The notes below the pieces were generated by a model. That model was not told where the DNA came from. It searched no databases and saw only the letters and a program-made list of their open reading frames with translations. From Microplitis mediator (taxonomy: Eukaryota > Arthropoda > Insecta > Hymenoptera > Braconidae), in assembly GCF_029852145.1 (NCBI RefSeq), contig NC_079973.1, positions 14,277,921 to 14,341,920 of the forward strand: a DNA stretch of 64,000 nucleotides. Reading direction: 5' to 3'. Shown in pieces: positions 1 to 11,247 of this stretch; the stretch's first letter is position 1, and each line of letters opens with the position of its first letter. The translations under genes and the position numbers were made by a program.

Positions 1-376
1 TGAAGATATTACTACAATGTATGTATAGTTTTTGTAGGTTAAGTATCAAGTTAGTATTTCAGGTACTTGTTTACATTAGTTATTCTTCTTAGTTTCTTAG
101 GACCGAGAATATTGCTAGTGTTTTAGTGTTCTATGAGTGAAATTAGTGTATTTTGAAACTAAATGTGAGATTTATAAACACTAAATATTTTTATAATGAA
201 AATTTAATTAAACTATTCAAAGTGTATGTTTTTATTTTTGTTTTAATGAATATTTTGTGATAAAAAAAAAATTCTGAGTATAACAATCAAAATGTAAGTG
301 TATTTATTCATATACTGACGTTTTATGGTATCTTTAAATTAAAATTTGAAGTTTGAATATAAAATTTGTTGGTTAA
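1..376. other. AT-rich flank, no gene seen
   Basis: No coding exon, RNA gene or clear repeat is visible. The segment lies directly upstream of the hAT-like reading frame and may be its 5' non-coding part. No left terminal inverted repeat was recognised, so the element may begin outside the window. Confidence 0.4.
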
Positions 377-1454
377 ATGTCTCAGGAAAATGATACACCA
401 GTCAAGAAGCGTAGATTGAGTTATCCTTGCGAATCTGTTGATGCCGATAACGAAAGAGTTGAACGAAAACTCAGTGAGCTTTCATCGAAGTCAACAAGTA
501 ATAAAACTATAATGTTTGTTTTCATTTCTAAATAAAGTTTACTACATTTCATGGACGTTACAGGTGACATAAGTTTCCATCGCGACCAAAACAATGATAT
601 ATTGAGTGAGAGTGAAAGTGATTGTCAATCTGTAGTTGAAGAGACTGAACAAACAGACGATGACACCGAGTTAGCTAAAAACCAAAGGGACTTCCATAAT
701 AAAATAAAAATTCACCTCTTCTAAGTGGAATTTTTTTCACAGTTGATATGGGTCAATCAACTGACATAAAACTGATTGCCGAATGTAACTTTTGTCACCC
801 GAAGAAAATAATTAGAGAGTCTATACGGACAACTTCAAACTATATTTTTCATTCAAAGGTAATAATTAAGTAAATTTTATCTTATCATACTATTTTCAAT
901 TTTCTAATTCATAGTTATGTGTAAAGATTATTGAAAGCTTTTTCAAAGAAAATGTTTTAAATTAAATTCATAATCAATTAAAACAACAAATTGTGGATTT
1001 TTTTTTGTAAAATATACAGACTTTTTACGAAAAAATTTATTATCTTTTCTGAATGTTGTTAAATTAAAAAAGGATTTGATTTCTCAGTCAAGTTTTTATA
1101 TTTTTATTGAAATGTATCAATTATTTTTTTTTAGAGAAAACATTCTGAAGATTGTACGAGGTATTTGGAGCACAAAAAGCAATTTGATAAATCGAAAACT
1201 AAAGCTTCAATCGATAGAAGCCGCTTGTCATGTTCATTCGACCAAGAACCATTTGAGAAAAACATAACGATGTATATTTTAAAATCACTATTACCATTTA
1301 ATTCAGTCTTGAAGATCCACATTTCCGAAAAATCTTTGATGGCACATAAAGTTTACATAATTGTCTGCAGACTATTATTTTTTGTTTTGTCACTCATAAT
1401 TCTTATTCTCGATTAAATCAAAACCTAATTTGAAAGGTTATTATCAGTGACGTC
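377..1454 (+). pseudogene. hAT transposase remnant, N-terminal part (BED-finger-like)
   Basis: The reading frame starts at the ATG at 377 and crosses two plausible GT-AG introns (498-563 and 859-1134). An ECNFC pair followed downstream by FHSK and KHSEDC has the spacing of a BED zinc finger, the DNA-binding module of hAT transposases. The segment after 1165 (FEKNITMYILKSLLPFN) resembles the stretch just after the BED finger in hAT proteins. A stop codon near 722 and the loss of frame after about 1360 show decay. The coding sequence resumes beyond the 7.1-kb insertion, at about 8680. The assignment is by family resemblance read by eye; function is not expected. Confidence 0.6.
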
Positions 1455-1462
1455 TCACTTCT
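1455..1462. repeat. Left 8-bp target duplication of the 7.1-kb element
   Basis: TCACTTCT here matches TCACTTTT at 8607-8614 with one mismatch. The two copies directly flank the inverted repeats, whose outermost bases read ATGAGCC and GGCTCAT. This supports a single insertion into the hAT element. Confidence 0.6.
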
Positions 1463-2115
1463 ATGAGCCTGAAGTTAGCAGACAAACGAAAAATGAAATA
1501 TTCAACAGCGGATATTTTTAAACAATTTAAATTATAGACAATTAAATGAATGGAATCGAATTCTATTGAAATAAACTAGATATGCTAGCAATTTTTTTTT
1601 TTTTTGGCTCACTGTTTTAGATTTATTCAAAAACAAAATTTTTAGCAAACTAACCTGACATTTCAAATGGTCGGAATAACTTCATATTGTATTACTTTCT
1701 TGTTGGCACTATTATCTAATGGCGCCATCGTTTTTTTTTTTTGAAAATCGAAAAAAAAACTTTAACACGTCATATCTTGTGAAAGAGTCGTTGAAAAAAA
1801 AAAAAAAAAAAAGCACCTCTTCGTTTTTTATTATCTAGAGGTGCAACTTTTGGTTTTTGAAAATTGCGGTCATATTTTGAAACAATGATAAAAAAACATT
1901 TTTCAAATTTTTGAACGAAACATATGAGTGAGAAAAATTATCTCAACGATAAAACTAAACATGACATTTTTTCCTCTTTCTAAGAGCTACGTATGCATGA
2001 TCTTATTTTTTTTCTATTCTAAATTGGGTGCTCAATGTGCTCAGTCAACCATTACAATTTGTAAAAAAATTAAAAACTCACATAATTATTATTAATTTAA
2101 CTTATATTTGTTTTA
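1463..2115 (+). repeat. Left arm of long terminal inverted repeat
   Basis: This is inverted relative to 7955-8606. The arms share TGAAGTTAGCAGACAAACG-type ends (one mismatch), the GCTAGC site, GATGGCGCCATTAGAT and a distinctive block around GTGCTCAATGTGCTCAGTC. Identity appears high but small indels are visible, so this is not a very recent insertion. Confidence 0.8.
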
Positions 2116-2569
2116 TTTTTTATAATTCTATGTCATAAGTAATAAAATATAATTTTAATTATAGCAACAATTATAAATGATCTGAAAGTATAAGACGTTA
2201 AAGAATTTTATTTATTTTCAATATAAAAAAATAATTAATGACAGGAGAAAATATCAAATAAAGCGGATCAAGAATTTTTTAAAATTATCTTGTGCATGTT
2301 GTATAAAAATTTTTATGATGAAAATTAACTTAGTAATTGTAAACATTAAAGTTTTAAGTTGTTGGCTATTTTCAGTATCCTAATTATAGTACCAACTATA
2401 ATAACAATGATATGTTATATATATTATTTCCTCAATAATTATTTTCGATATTAATTTTTCATTTGATTATAGTGACCTGGAAAAAAAAAATGCGAAAAAA
2501 TAAAATTAGTACAAGTAGAAATACATTTGTGAGTATAAATACATATTTACTAAAATTAAATATTACATG

Positions 2570-2703
2570 TTCTTTCACCTCCATCCAATATTGACATAAA
2601 TCACATTTGTAAAAATATTCTTTCATTTCTTTCATAGTTTTATTCAAATAGTCTAGACATGTATAATGAGTCCACCTTTTACACACACAACATTCAAACT
2701 AGT
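2570..2703 (-). pseudogene. PHD-finger-like fragment downstream of transposase
   Basis: Read on the - strand, a CCVCKRWTHYTC motif is followed about 25 residues later by YKCDLC. This is the C-x2-C, W-x-HYxC, C-x2-C pattern of the second half of a PHD-type zinc finger. A stop codon (TAG) lies just upstream, between this motif and the Ulp1-like segment, so the fragment is probably non-functional. PHD and related zinc-ribbon modules occur at the ends of some transposon polyproteins; whether it once belonged to one long protein is inferred from the collinear order. Confidence 0.45.
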
Positions 2704-2911
2704 GCACATTTTTTTTGTTATTGTCTTCTTGCCCGCAAGATGTATATCGTTCTAGTACGCGTAATGACTGGGTTAAACAATCTTTTTTTAATTGTTCTCC
2801 GAGCTCATTAGGATTAATTAAATTCATTGTCTCCATATTGCCTTTTAGAATTTCTTGTGTGAAATGAATAACGAAAATTCCGCAATTATAAGTATCTTTT
2901 TGTAATGGATA
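2704..2911 (-). pseudogene. Ulp1/C48 cysteine-protease-like C-terminal fragment
   Basis: The - strand frame reads PLQKDTYNCGIFVIHFTQ, matching the Gln-x-Asp-x-x-(Asp/Asn)-Cys-Gly signature around the catalytic cysteine of Ulp1/SENP (C48) peptidases; the Cys codon is at 2882-2884. The upstream histidine/aspartate part is not convincing: a YWTL string lies close by in the same direction, but a stop intervenes and the spacing is too short, suggesting a deletion. The fragment lies between the transposase frame and the PHD-like finger. Ulp1-like modules are known in some transposon superfamilies, and here it is a decayed passenger. Confidence 0.5.
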
Positions 2912-2982
2912 TTAGATATTTTTCAGTGTCCAATATTTTTTTTTTCGAGGAAAAACTTTATTAAAACAAAACATAAAATTAA

Positions 2983-4194
2983 TTAGTAATTGATTTCCTT
3001 TCTCATCATCGTTTTTTTTGTTTGGATCCAAAAAATATCCATATCTGAAGCTACTTGTTTTTTTACTCTTTTTTTCTTCAATTGTCGCGAAACCATTTTC
3101 ATTATATGTGGGTGACACGTATAAAGAGGAAGCTTTTCAAACGATGCATTTGACGAATTTATATTATCGTGAGCAATTTCTAGATAATCGCAGACAGTGC
3201 ATTCATTCCAAGCTTTCATAATAGCATTTATGCTTGCCCAAGACCAATCCGTGACAACAGCTTTAAAAGGAGACCACCTCACTTTATTTTCAATGCAAGT
3301 AGTTTTAAAATCATCTAAAAAATTAGATATTGATAAGGCTGTATGATCGTTAGAGATCATTTCTAAAAGTGTATAAAGTTTATGATTAATATTAACGACT
3401 CCACTATAATAATAAACTCTTTTAGATGCAGGATATGGCTTACGAATAATCCATCCAGTGGCATCAAAATGAAGTGTTAAAAGATCAAATTCTTTTAATA
3501 ATTGCATTCGTTTGCTAATGCCTAAATAAATTGTAAATTTGGTAATATATTTTTTTCTGTAAGGATGATCGTCATTATATTCTGACTGTCTAATAATGAT
3601 GTCTTGTATATCATCTGGATGACAATCGTTCTTACAAGAATACTCTGACTTAGCTTTTTGTAAGGTTTCATCTGAGTGGCAAAACTGATAATTACCGTGT
3701 TCAATAGCCAAATTTCCATCTAAATCATTCACCAACTCATTATGTATGACACGTGGGCCGACATTTCGTGAACGGTCTTGTATTGCTACGCGATTTATGT
3801 TTCGTAACTGGTAAACATACGCTTCTGTATGAACTGGTGTATGGTTTGTAATAGAGTAGGTACTTGTGTCTTTTACTGGGCTATCAAATTTAAAACGGAT
3901 CTCGCAGTCAGGTTGATTGCATGATGCATAATCGCGAAATTTATTATTGTTACCAAACTTTATACTACGGAAAATTAATATGCATTTAATGTCAGCTACT
4001 TCTGGTAAAATTTGTCTGAGATGAAAATGCAATAACTGTGATGACAAATGATTATTGCTTATAATTTTCTCAGAGGCTACTTCGAACGATTTTCTAAACA
4101 AATACTCAAATCGATTTTTATCTATAATATCAGAGTATAACTGTTGATCAGATCCATTAGTTTTTTCTTTACAGGATACTTCTAGACCACTCAA
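2983..4194 (-). pseudogene. DDE-type transposase-like ORF, about 403 codons
   Basis: A long - strand frame is open for about 400 codons, and the first codon of the open stretch at 4194 is TTG. The same frame is open slightly further upstream, so the true start is unknown. Visible motifs are LHFDATGWI (candidate first catalytic Asp), VVTDWSWASINAIMKAW (candidate second Asp) and LYTCHPHIMKMVSRQL, a C-x-H cluster as found between the second Asp and final Glu of Mutator-like and related transposases. The final Glu region is not identifiable before the stop at 2983. Upstream, 4200-4500 has further protein-like sequence broken by stops. It is the largest gene of the 7.1-kb element and probably inactive. 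Confidence 0.55.
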
Positions 4195-5529
4195 TGATCG
4201 AATTAAATTATCGGTAGTATTTTCTGTGATGTTTTTTTTTTTTTAAATTAATTTTTGTTTTATTTCGTCAACTATATTATGGAGGTTTTTCGCCCATACA
4301 AAATAAACATTGGTACGGAATGTTCGAAGATTAGTTTTCCTTACACCAAGATGTTGACAAATTTGAAGAAATAGTGGCTTTTTATTTACAGGATTATTTT
4401 CTATTTCATCAAACTATTTTACAAATTTTAAAACGGCTTGAACAAAATTGGTGTGGTTAAATTTCATATTTAATTTGTCTAATGAAAATCGTTTGATGAA
4501 TAAAAAAATTTATATTAATAACTAAAAGATAAGAACAATCTCTAGACTGACATTTGAACAACTGCCTGATCAACTGCAGAAAACGAATTTAAATTTTCCA
4601 ATTTTGCCACCTACTTCAGATAAAAAAAAAGGTAAAATAAAAAAATAATTCTCAATAAAAGAATTAAATTCATTTTTTCAAAGAAAGAACATAAGTGTGA
4701 GTGTAGCAGATATGAGACAATTTGTAAGTTTTAAATAAATAAACAAATAAATAAAATATTGAAATTAAAAAAAATGTGCTTAGTAATTTTTGAATTATTT
4801 GAATGCGCATTTTTAAAGTTTTATTCTACTTACACCTTTTTATAACTATTTCAAAATTTTAAAAATTGACAATTACCAGCTACATTCACACTCATAGAAA
4901 GAACGCGTGACACCACCTATAATTAAATTCAAAAAATATCCTACACTTTTATGTATATACACACACGAAAAGAATTTTTGTATGAATATTGCCATGTTAT
5001 TTATTCTAAAAATTACTCTAAATCGAGTAATCTTGGGCCATTACGACTTTTTACTTTCGAATTACGAAATTTTACTCTTTCAGTGAGTAAAAATCGATCA
5101 GATTAATTTTTACTCACAATTACGAGTAAAAATTACACCTAGCGGCTGTCTAAATAAATTCTCTCTAATTCAATTTTTACTCGTAGGTTATGATAGAAAG
5201 TTGATGATTCAATTTATAAAATTTATATTGAATTACAATTAATAGGCTGAAATTTTCATAAAAAAATCTAAAAATCATCTAATTGCTTTAGAATATGACT
5301 TAAAATAAATGTTTTGAAAAATAATAAACAAAAAATTACTCTTATTGTGTTCAAAAAGAAAAGATACAAATTTTTTTTTAATTTTAGAATAAATATTAAG
5401 TTATAGAGAGATACAGAGATTGTCTGTTTGGGCGAGAACTAAAAATAATTAGTTTATAAATTTATTGGTGTTTAGTAATAAATTTATTATTATGGAGTTT
5501 ATATTTAAGAGCAGATTATATTGTCTTTT

Positions 5530-6870
5530 GACTGTTGCAAACTCAGAGTGGATGTTAGAGTGGTGGACTGTATTGGATGACTCTGGTACTGGTGATGGTT
5601 TCAACAGGATAGGTGAAACACTCCCGTGGCTGACGATCTCGCTGTGTCTAGCTTGGCAGGGTCAAGCTGCTGCTGACGTGATCTGGCGGTCTCAGAAATG
5701 GTGCAGGACTCTGGTTCTTGGACTGGAGACTCACAGCGCTCGTTCAAACTCGTACTTTGCTCGTTCAGTTCGTAGTTTCTCGTTCGCAGTGATTAATCAG
5801 CAGCTGTTGGGAATAATGTGTCGTTAATGGCTTGCTCGGATATTAGAGAGATAGCTGCAGATCAGCTTAGGAGTCAGAAGATGATACTGGAGTTCTCGCA
5901 CGCTACGCATGGGCGTTGCGGGAGACTCGAACAGAGCACAGTTAAATTATAGCTTGAGTAGACAGGTGCACGGTCACAAGAACATCTCGAGCTTCGTTTC
6001 TCATCTAGCCGATCCACCACAACGACTGACGGGTCGCCAAGGCGGTGTCCCGGTCGCGGAGAACCAGGGACCAGTCTGGGGTAAGGCCTTGGCGAAGACT
6101 GGGGGCAGGTCAGCCATTGTGATGCAATCGGTAAGAGCAGGAAGATGATGCTGCCTGCTAGGGCATCTGACAGTTCACCAGGAGGTGCCCCGGCCGCAGG
6201 TGAGCCGGGACCAGACACTGAAAGAGCTTATGACGTACTGAGAGAGGTCAGATGCGGACTAGTCAGGTGAGAATCCAGTAGGTACCTCTCGAAACTCTCA
6301 TCTAGCCGATCCACCACAACGACTGACGGGTCGCCAAGGCGGTGTCCCGGTCGCAGAGAACCAGGGACCGTTCTGGGTAAGGCCTTGGCGAAGACTGGGG
6401 GCAGGTCAGCCATTATGGTGCTCTCGGTAAGGAGAGAATACCCGAAAGGATTCTCCAGAGTAGATGTGGTCCGCTATAACTACTGACGAGTCACAAGGTG
6501 ATGCCCCGGTCGCAAGTGAACCGGGACCAGACTCAGGAAGACCTTGTGACGAACTGGTAAAAGGTCAGTCATTATAGCGCAACCCACTTAGAGCGTCAGA
6601 GTATTGACAACATGCGAGAGAGAATAGCAATTGAATCTGTTTACATACCGAAAGTAACCCAGGTTGTAATTTACTTATACCTGAGTTTGGTGGTGGAGTG
6701 CTGGTAGTCTGCGGCTGGATATCGCGGTCACACCAGTGCGGGGTGAGCTGATGCAGATGAACGATGACCACGAGCTGCTGAGTACTCTGGATGCTGCGCA
6801 CTTGTTTTCTTGATGGTAATAATTGCCCGCTAAACTAGGACTAACTGAATAATTATAACTGAACGGTTAT
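5530..6870 (+). mobile_element. GC-richer dispersed element, copy A
   Basis: This stretch resembles the reverse complement of 32340-33090: GACTGTATT-GATGACTCTGGT, CTAGCTTGGCAGGG-CAAGC and GTTTACATACC-AA-GTA-CCCA-GTT occur in the same order in both. It is clearly GC-richer than its surroundings. No protein family was recognised. Copy A contains about 800 bp (5835-6640) that copy B lacks, composed of diverged tandem units. It could be the LTR or untranslated region of a larger element. Confidence 0.55.
6001..6590 (+). repeat. Diverged tandem units with a conserved CCCGGT hairpin
   Basis: 6001-6135 and 6298-6434 are nearly identical (both begin TCATCTAGCCGATCCACCAC). 6170-6255 and 6466-6590 are more diverged relatives. 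Each unit carries a small potential stem-loop in which CCCGGTCGC pairs imperfectly with ACCGGGAC or ACCAGGGAC (about 6046-6073, 6188-6214, 6343-6371 and 6501-6528). The retained arms argue for a structured repeat rather than plain duplication. The block is absent from the related copy at 32 kb. Confidence 0.6.
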
Positions 6871-7954
6871 TAATTTCACTGAGTCAGGAAAAGAATTGAT
6901 TGAACTGATATTTGCCAACTGCTGCGAAACTGGTTAGGAAAACTGATAAGTTCGGAGGCACTCGATGTGCTCGGTACGAGAGGTCAGAGAATGACTGACT
7001 GGAAACAACGGCAATGAGTTGGTGCAGACTGCCAGTATGCTAAAAAAAAGGTTCAAGAAACTGGTTTGGAAGTTTCTCGAGTTTTCCGTTTTCCTAAGAG
7101 CGTGAGAAAGTTCTGTAAAATTATTTATAGTAAAAAGTTATGTATAAAAAAATGGGAACGAAATCTGGCGACCAAATGTTCGCGTAGAAGAGCTGCGTAT
7201 GCGGGTGAAAGGCTCGCGCTGTGTACGGAAAGGATCAACTTTTATGGCCCCGAACCCGGGACGGTCGTAAAAGTAGGTACACGGGCGATGTTGCGAGTAG
7301 TGCGGAGCTGAAATATTTAGTTTAAAAAGAAAGAATTATAATTTTGAATGTTTTATTTTATTTCTAAAATGCACAGTTGTTAGTTTCTTGTAACAATTGT
7401 TTTCAATTAATTTTTTGATGTATCAATTTTCAACATTGTCTTTTTTTCCAACCCTACGTTTGTGTGCGTAACATATGTAAGTTGTCGCAAGCAAAATAAA
7501 AGACATTTAATTGAAGCCGATATTAACCGAAGATTAACGGAGACTACTGAAATATTACTCTGCAGTTTAAAGTAAAAATTACTTCCATAGACAAGAAAAT
7601 TTATTCGAGTTACAGGCAGTTTTTCATCAAAAAGTTAATGGGTTTAAAAGAATAGTATATTGGGGAGTAAAAATTAATCGCATGGAGTAAAAATTAATAG
7701 ATTAAGATGAGATATTCACAATAATCGATTAAATATAAGACTTTTAAAAAATTACTCTGTAGTAGAGTAAAACATGGTCTAGCAACGTTAATATTTAAAC
7801 AAAAAATATTAAATTTAAAACAAAAAATACCAATTTTTTGCAACGGCCCAGGATTACTCGAAATTACAGAGTAATTTTTATCAAAAAATTCTTTCCGTGT
7901 ATATACATAGTATACATACATATATGATGAAAATGACCATACCTGTTCGAATTA

Positions 7955-8606
7955 TAAAAAATATAAGTTAAATTAATAATAATTATGTGAGTTTTTAATT
8001 TTTGTACAAATTTTAATGGTTGACTGAGCACATTGAGCACCCAATTTAGAATAGAAAAAAAATAAGATCATGCATACGTAGCTCTTAGAAAGAGGAAAAA
8101 ATTTTATGTTTAGTTTTATCGTTAAGATAATATTTCTCACTCATATGCTTCGTTCAAAAATTTGAAAAATGTTTTTTTATCATTTTTTCAAAATATGACT
8201 GCAATTTTCAAAAACCAAAAGTTGCACCTCTAGATAATAAAAAACGAAGAGGTGCTTTTTTTTTTTTTTTTTTCAACGACTCTTTTACAAGATATGACGT
8301 GCTAAAGTTTTTTTTTCGATTTTCAAAAAAAAAAGAATCGATGGCGCCATTAGATAATAGTGCCAACAAGAAAGTAATACAATATGAAGTTATTCCGATC
8401 ATTTGAAATGTCAGGTTAGTTTGCTAAAAATTTTGTTTTTGAATAAATCCAAAACAGTGAGCCAAAAAAAAAAAAATTGCTAGCATATCTAGTTTATTTC
8501 AATAGAATTTGATTCCATTTATTTGATTGTCTATAATTCAAATTGTTTAAAAAATATCCGCTGTTAAATATTTCATTTTTCGTTTGTCTGCTAACTTCTG
8601 GCTCAT
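7955..8606 (-). repeat. Right arm of long terminal inverted repeat
   Basis: Inverted partner of 1463-2115; ends in GGCTCAT, followed by the 8-bp target duplication TCACTTTT at 8607-8614. Confidence 0.8.
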
Positions 8607-8614
8607 TCACTTTT

Positions 8615-10867
8615 ACACTTTATTTTTAACATAGTTGTACTTATTGTTTTGAATAGTAATCATTCTATCATTTTTAAGATCTCCAAATCAAGAAGCAAGG
8701 TAACACCATCTATTACATGACTCGACATCTATTAGAGAAACGAGTTCATGAAATTTATGATCAAACAATCAACAACATTTGCAAGGATTTACTTTCCGTA
8801 ATTCAAAATAATGGCTATGTTTGTACCACGGTGGATGTTTGGACAGGAGGTTCACGTTTTTTGGGTGTTACAGCTCATTAGGTAATAACTTATTTAATTA
8901 ATATTATTATTTTTAATTGAATGATTAATTTAATTTTTGCTGCAGTTTACTATTCGTCGATTTTTTTTTTTTTTAATTCCAATCAACATGAGATTTTATA
9001 AACTAATTATTTTTAAATAGCTCGATTCAGACACTGTAGAACGAAAATCCGCTGCGTTGGCTTGCCTGCGACATTGTTTGGGTACACACTCGGTCAATGC
9101 GATTGCATCTCTTCTATGCATTATTCACTCCTCATTTAGATTAAGGCCTGATACAATACAAGCAACCGTGACAGACAACGGAAGTCATTTTGTAAAAGCG
9201 TTTAAAGAATTAGGAATTTAGGGTTCATTCACTTTTCAAGATTCAGGTATGAAAACATATTTCAGGCATGAAAAGTATTTAAAAAATAATATAATTATAC
9301 TATTTAACTTTAGTTGTATTTTAATTCAATTTAACCAAACTGTTAAAATTTTATTTATATAATTAATTTTTAATTGAGACACACAAATTTTCGATTTTAA
9401 AATTTTTTCTGTTTCAAAAATCTGAAAAAATTTATTGATATTTAAAAAGACATATAAATTTGTTTATTTATAAATAAGAAATTCAATTTTAATTAATCTG
9501 ACATTCAAATTGAATTTTTTTTTTATTCTTTTATCAAAAATGAACGTAAAAAATAATAAATGATTAATAATATTTACTAATTAAGTGTGCTTTAACACAC
9601 TACGAACAAAAATTTCAAAAAAAGAATCGTGTATTCGTTAGAATATCTGCATAGTCATTCGTGTATACATTAGAATATCTGCATTTTACCATGGAAAAAC
9701 AATAACATATTTTATCATATTGTACGTTTGTCATATTTTGCGTTATTTTCATTAAACAGATTAACCTTCTGATGATTGGAGTGACACTGAGACTGAAGTT
9801 GCAGAAGCGAGTGAGGAATTTAGTGAAGCATGTGATAAACATCTACCGACCCATTACCGGTGTGCGAGTCATACTTTAAATTTGATAGCATCAACGGACA
9901 TTATTAAGGCTATTAATGCTGACTCAGAGCTGAAAAGAAAACATAAATGTGTTTTGAAAAAATGTAAGACTTTGTGGAAGTAACTACGTTCTGCCAAAAA
10001 AAGAGAAAGTCTGAAATCTATATTGGGTGTTTTGATTCAAAAGCCTGTCATAACTCGCTGGAATTCGACTTATGATTGCTTCGAACAATTGATTAAAATC
10101 AAAGAAAAACTGATGAGTGATGATTTAAAAACACTTATGCGACCGTTTCGTTCTTCTGATTTTAATTATTTACAAGAATCCGTTGAATGTTCAACTCCAC
10201 TTGCAGAAGCTACCGATAGCTTAGAAGCAGGAAAATGTTATCACAATATTCTTCTACCAAAATCACTTTCAGTAAAGAACTGAATTAATATTCCTTTAAC
10301 TCGTGGAGATATAGCCTACTGCAAACCAATTTTAGATATAATAATAAGTAGTATCGAAAAACGTTTCGCCACATTATTTGATGTTCATGAATATAATATT
10401 GATGCGATAATTGCTGCAGTTTCACATTCAGCTTTTAAAGGCCGCTGGCTTTCATCTTTTTCGAAAGAAGATCGAAAAATTATACATAACTGATTTGTGG
10501 AAGCTGTTTCTAAAGAAGCGTTAACTGAGTCGTCAAGGTCTACTGTTAAAAAAAAGGAGACTTTGAATTTGGATCTCTAGATGACACCATTGATAAGTTT
10601 CATCCTTCAATGTCACAGGGAGAAATAACAGCAGAAGTGATGAGATATTTGAAAAGCTCGGACTGTAAGCTTACAGTCTTAGAACGATTTCCAGAAATTA
10701 AAAAAACTTTCTTAAGATACAACACACCTTTACCATCTTCAGCCTGTGATGAAAGGCTCTTCAGTAATGTGATAATGCTTAATTTACCCGAGTATAATAA
10801 ATTAAGCGATCAACATTTTGAACAGAGAATACTTGCTAAAGCAAACTTAACAAAAATAATTAATTAA
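8615..10867 (+). pseudogene. hAT transposase remnant, catalytic and dimerisation parts
   Basis: This continues the hAT frame begun at 377. In order, it shows a TRHLLEKRVHEIYDQ/VCTTVDVWTGGS segment (about 8715-8880) typical of the first catalytic region. Then comes AVTDNGSHFVKAF-like sequence (about 9165-9210), HYRCASHTLNLIA (about 9855) and VITRWNSTYDC (about 10050), the conserved tryptophan region. It ends with the hAT C-terminal dimerisation signature: LRYNTPLPSSACDERLFS and a terminal FEQRILAKAN (about 10700-10850). Several in-frame stops (about 8880, 9220, 9980, 10280, 10490 and 10578) and AT-rich inserts show it is dead. Confidence 0.8.
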
Positions 10868-10984
10868 ATCTTAATTGAAGCGTTTATTGATACCTGTTAT
10901 TTTTGTAAAATAAAAGCATATTTTTGATAAAACCATCATAATTTAACAGTTGTTGTGTCATCTTTCATTCAATTGCTAAAAATT

Positions 10985-11247
10985 CCTGCGTTTCAGTTAT
11001 AAATGAAATTTTCGCTTTTCTATCTCAACTTTCAAGTTCAAAATAAATTTTTACTTTTTACTCCAATTTTTGAATTAAAAAATAAGTTTGCAATTTTTCA
11101 TCCCGATTGCGGGATGAAAATTCAATTTCTAATGCCGATTTTGGGATTAAGAATTGAAAATTTAATTCCTAATCCCGATTTTGGGATTAAAAATTGTTCA
11201 TTTAATTTTTAATTCAAAATTTTTAGATTAAAAAATTCGCAACCCTG
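10985..11247 (+). repeat. AATCCCGATTTTGGGATT-word repeat ending CGCAACCCTG
   Basis: Imperfect copies of a palindromic word (ATCCCGATTGCGGGAT, TGCCGATTTTGGGATT, AATCCCGATTTTGGGATT) lie within about 150 bp. The segment ends in CGCAACCCTG, whose reverse complement CAGGGTTGCG resembles a hAT terminus. It could therefore be the right end of the neighbouring hAT element with subterminal repeats, or an independent MITE. It abuts the gypsy-like protease remnant directly. Confidence 0.45.

Larger units (their letters stand above)
4960..7899. mobile_element. Nested TA-flanked element with GAGTAAAAATTACTC words
   Basis: The left end (ACACGAAAAGAATTTTT at about 4963) and the right end (AAAATTCTTTCCGTG ending at 7899) are inverted copies next to TATA sequence. 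Both flanks (4980-5160 and 7540-7890) are dense in the word AGTAAAAATTACT in both orientations. The middle (5530-7300) is a GC-richer insertion of different character. It lies wholly inside the 7.1-kb long-TIR element. The exact outer boundary is uncertain because the symmetry continues into ATGTATATA on both sides. Confidence 0.5.
1463..8606 (-). mobile_element. 7.1-kb long-TIR DNA transposon (MULE/KDZ-like) with Ulp1-like and PHD-like modules
   Basis: The element is bounded by inverted arms of about 650 bp (1463-2115 and 7955-8606) that match over nearly their whole length, including a shared poly-A/T tract and the phrase TTAGATAATAGTGCCAAC in the right arm. The - strand carries a 403-codon DDE-like transposase frame (2983-4194), then a Ulp1-like fragment (2704-2911), then a PHD-like finger (2570-2703). 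Long arms and a CxH motif between the putative second and third catalytic residues recall Mutator-like elements, and Ulp1-type proteases are known passengers of some MULE and KDZ transposons. The 8-bp duplication is not the 9-11 bp usual for MULEs, so the superfamily is uncertain. Another element (4960-7899) is nested inside, and stops break the downstream modules. Confidence 0.6.

Noticed and set aside
5874..6413. Antisense ORFs with repeated HRLGDPSVVVVDRLDE strings
   Set aside because: They arise from the tandem hairpin units; repetition follows the DNA units, and stops and frame differ between units.
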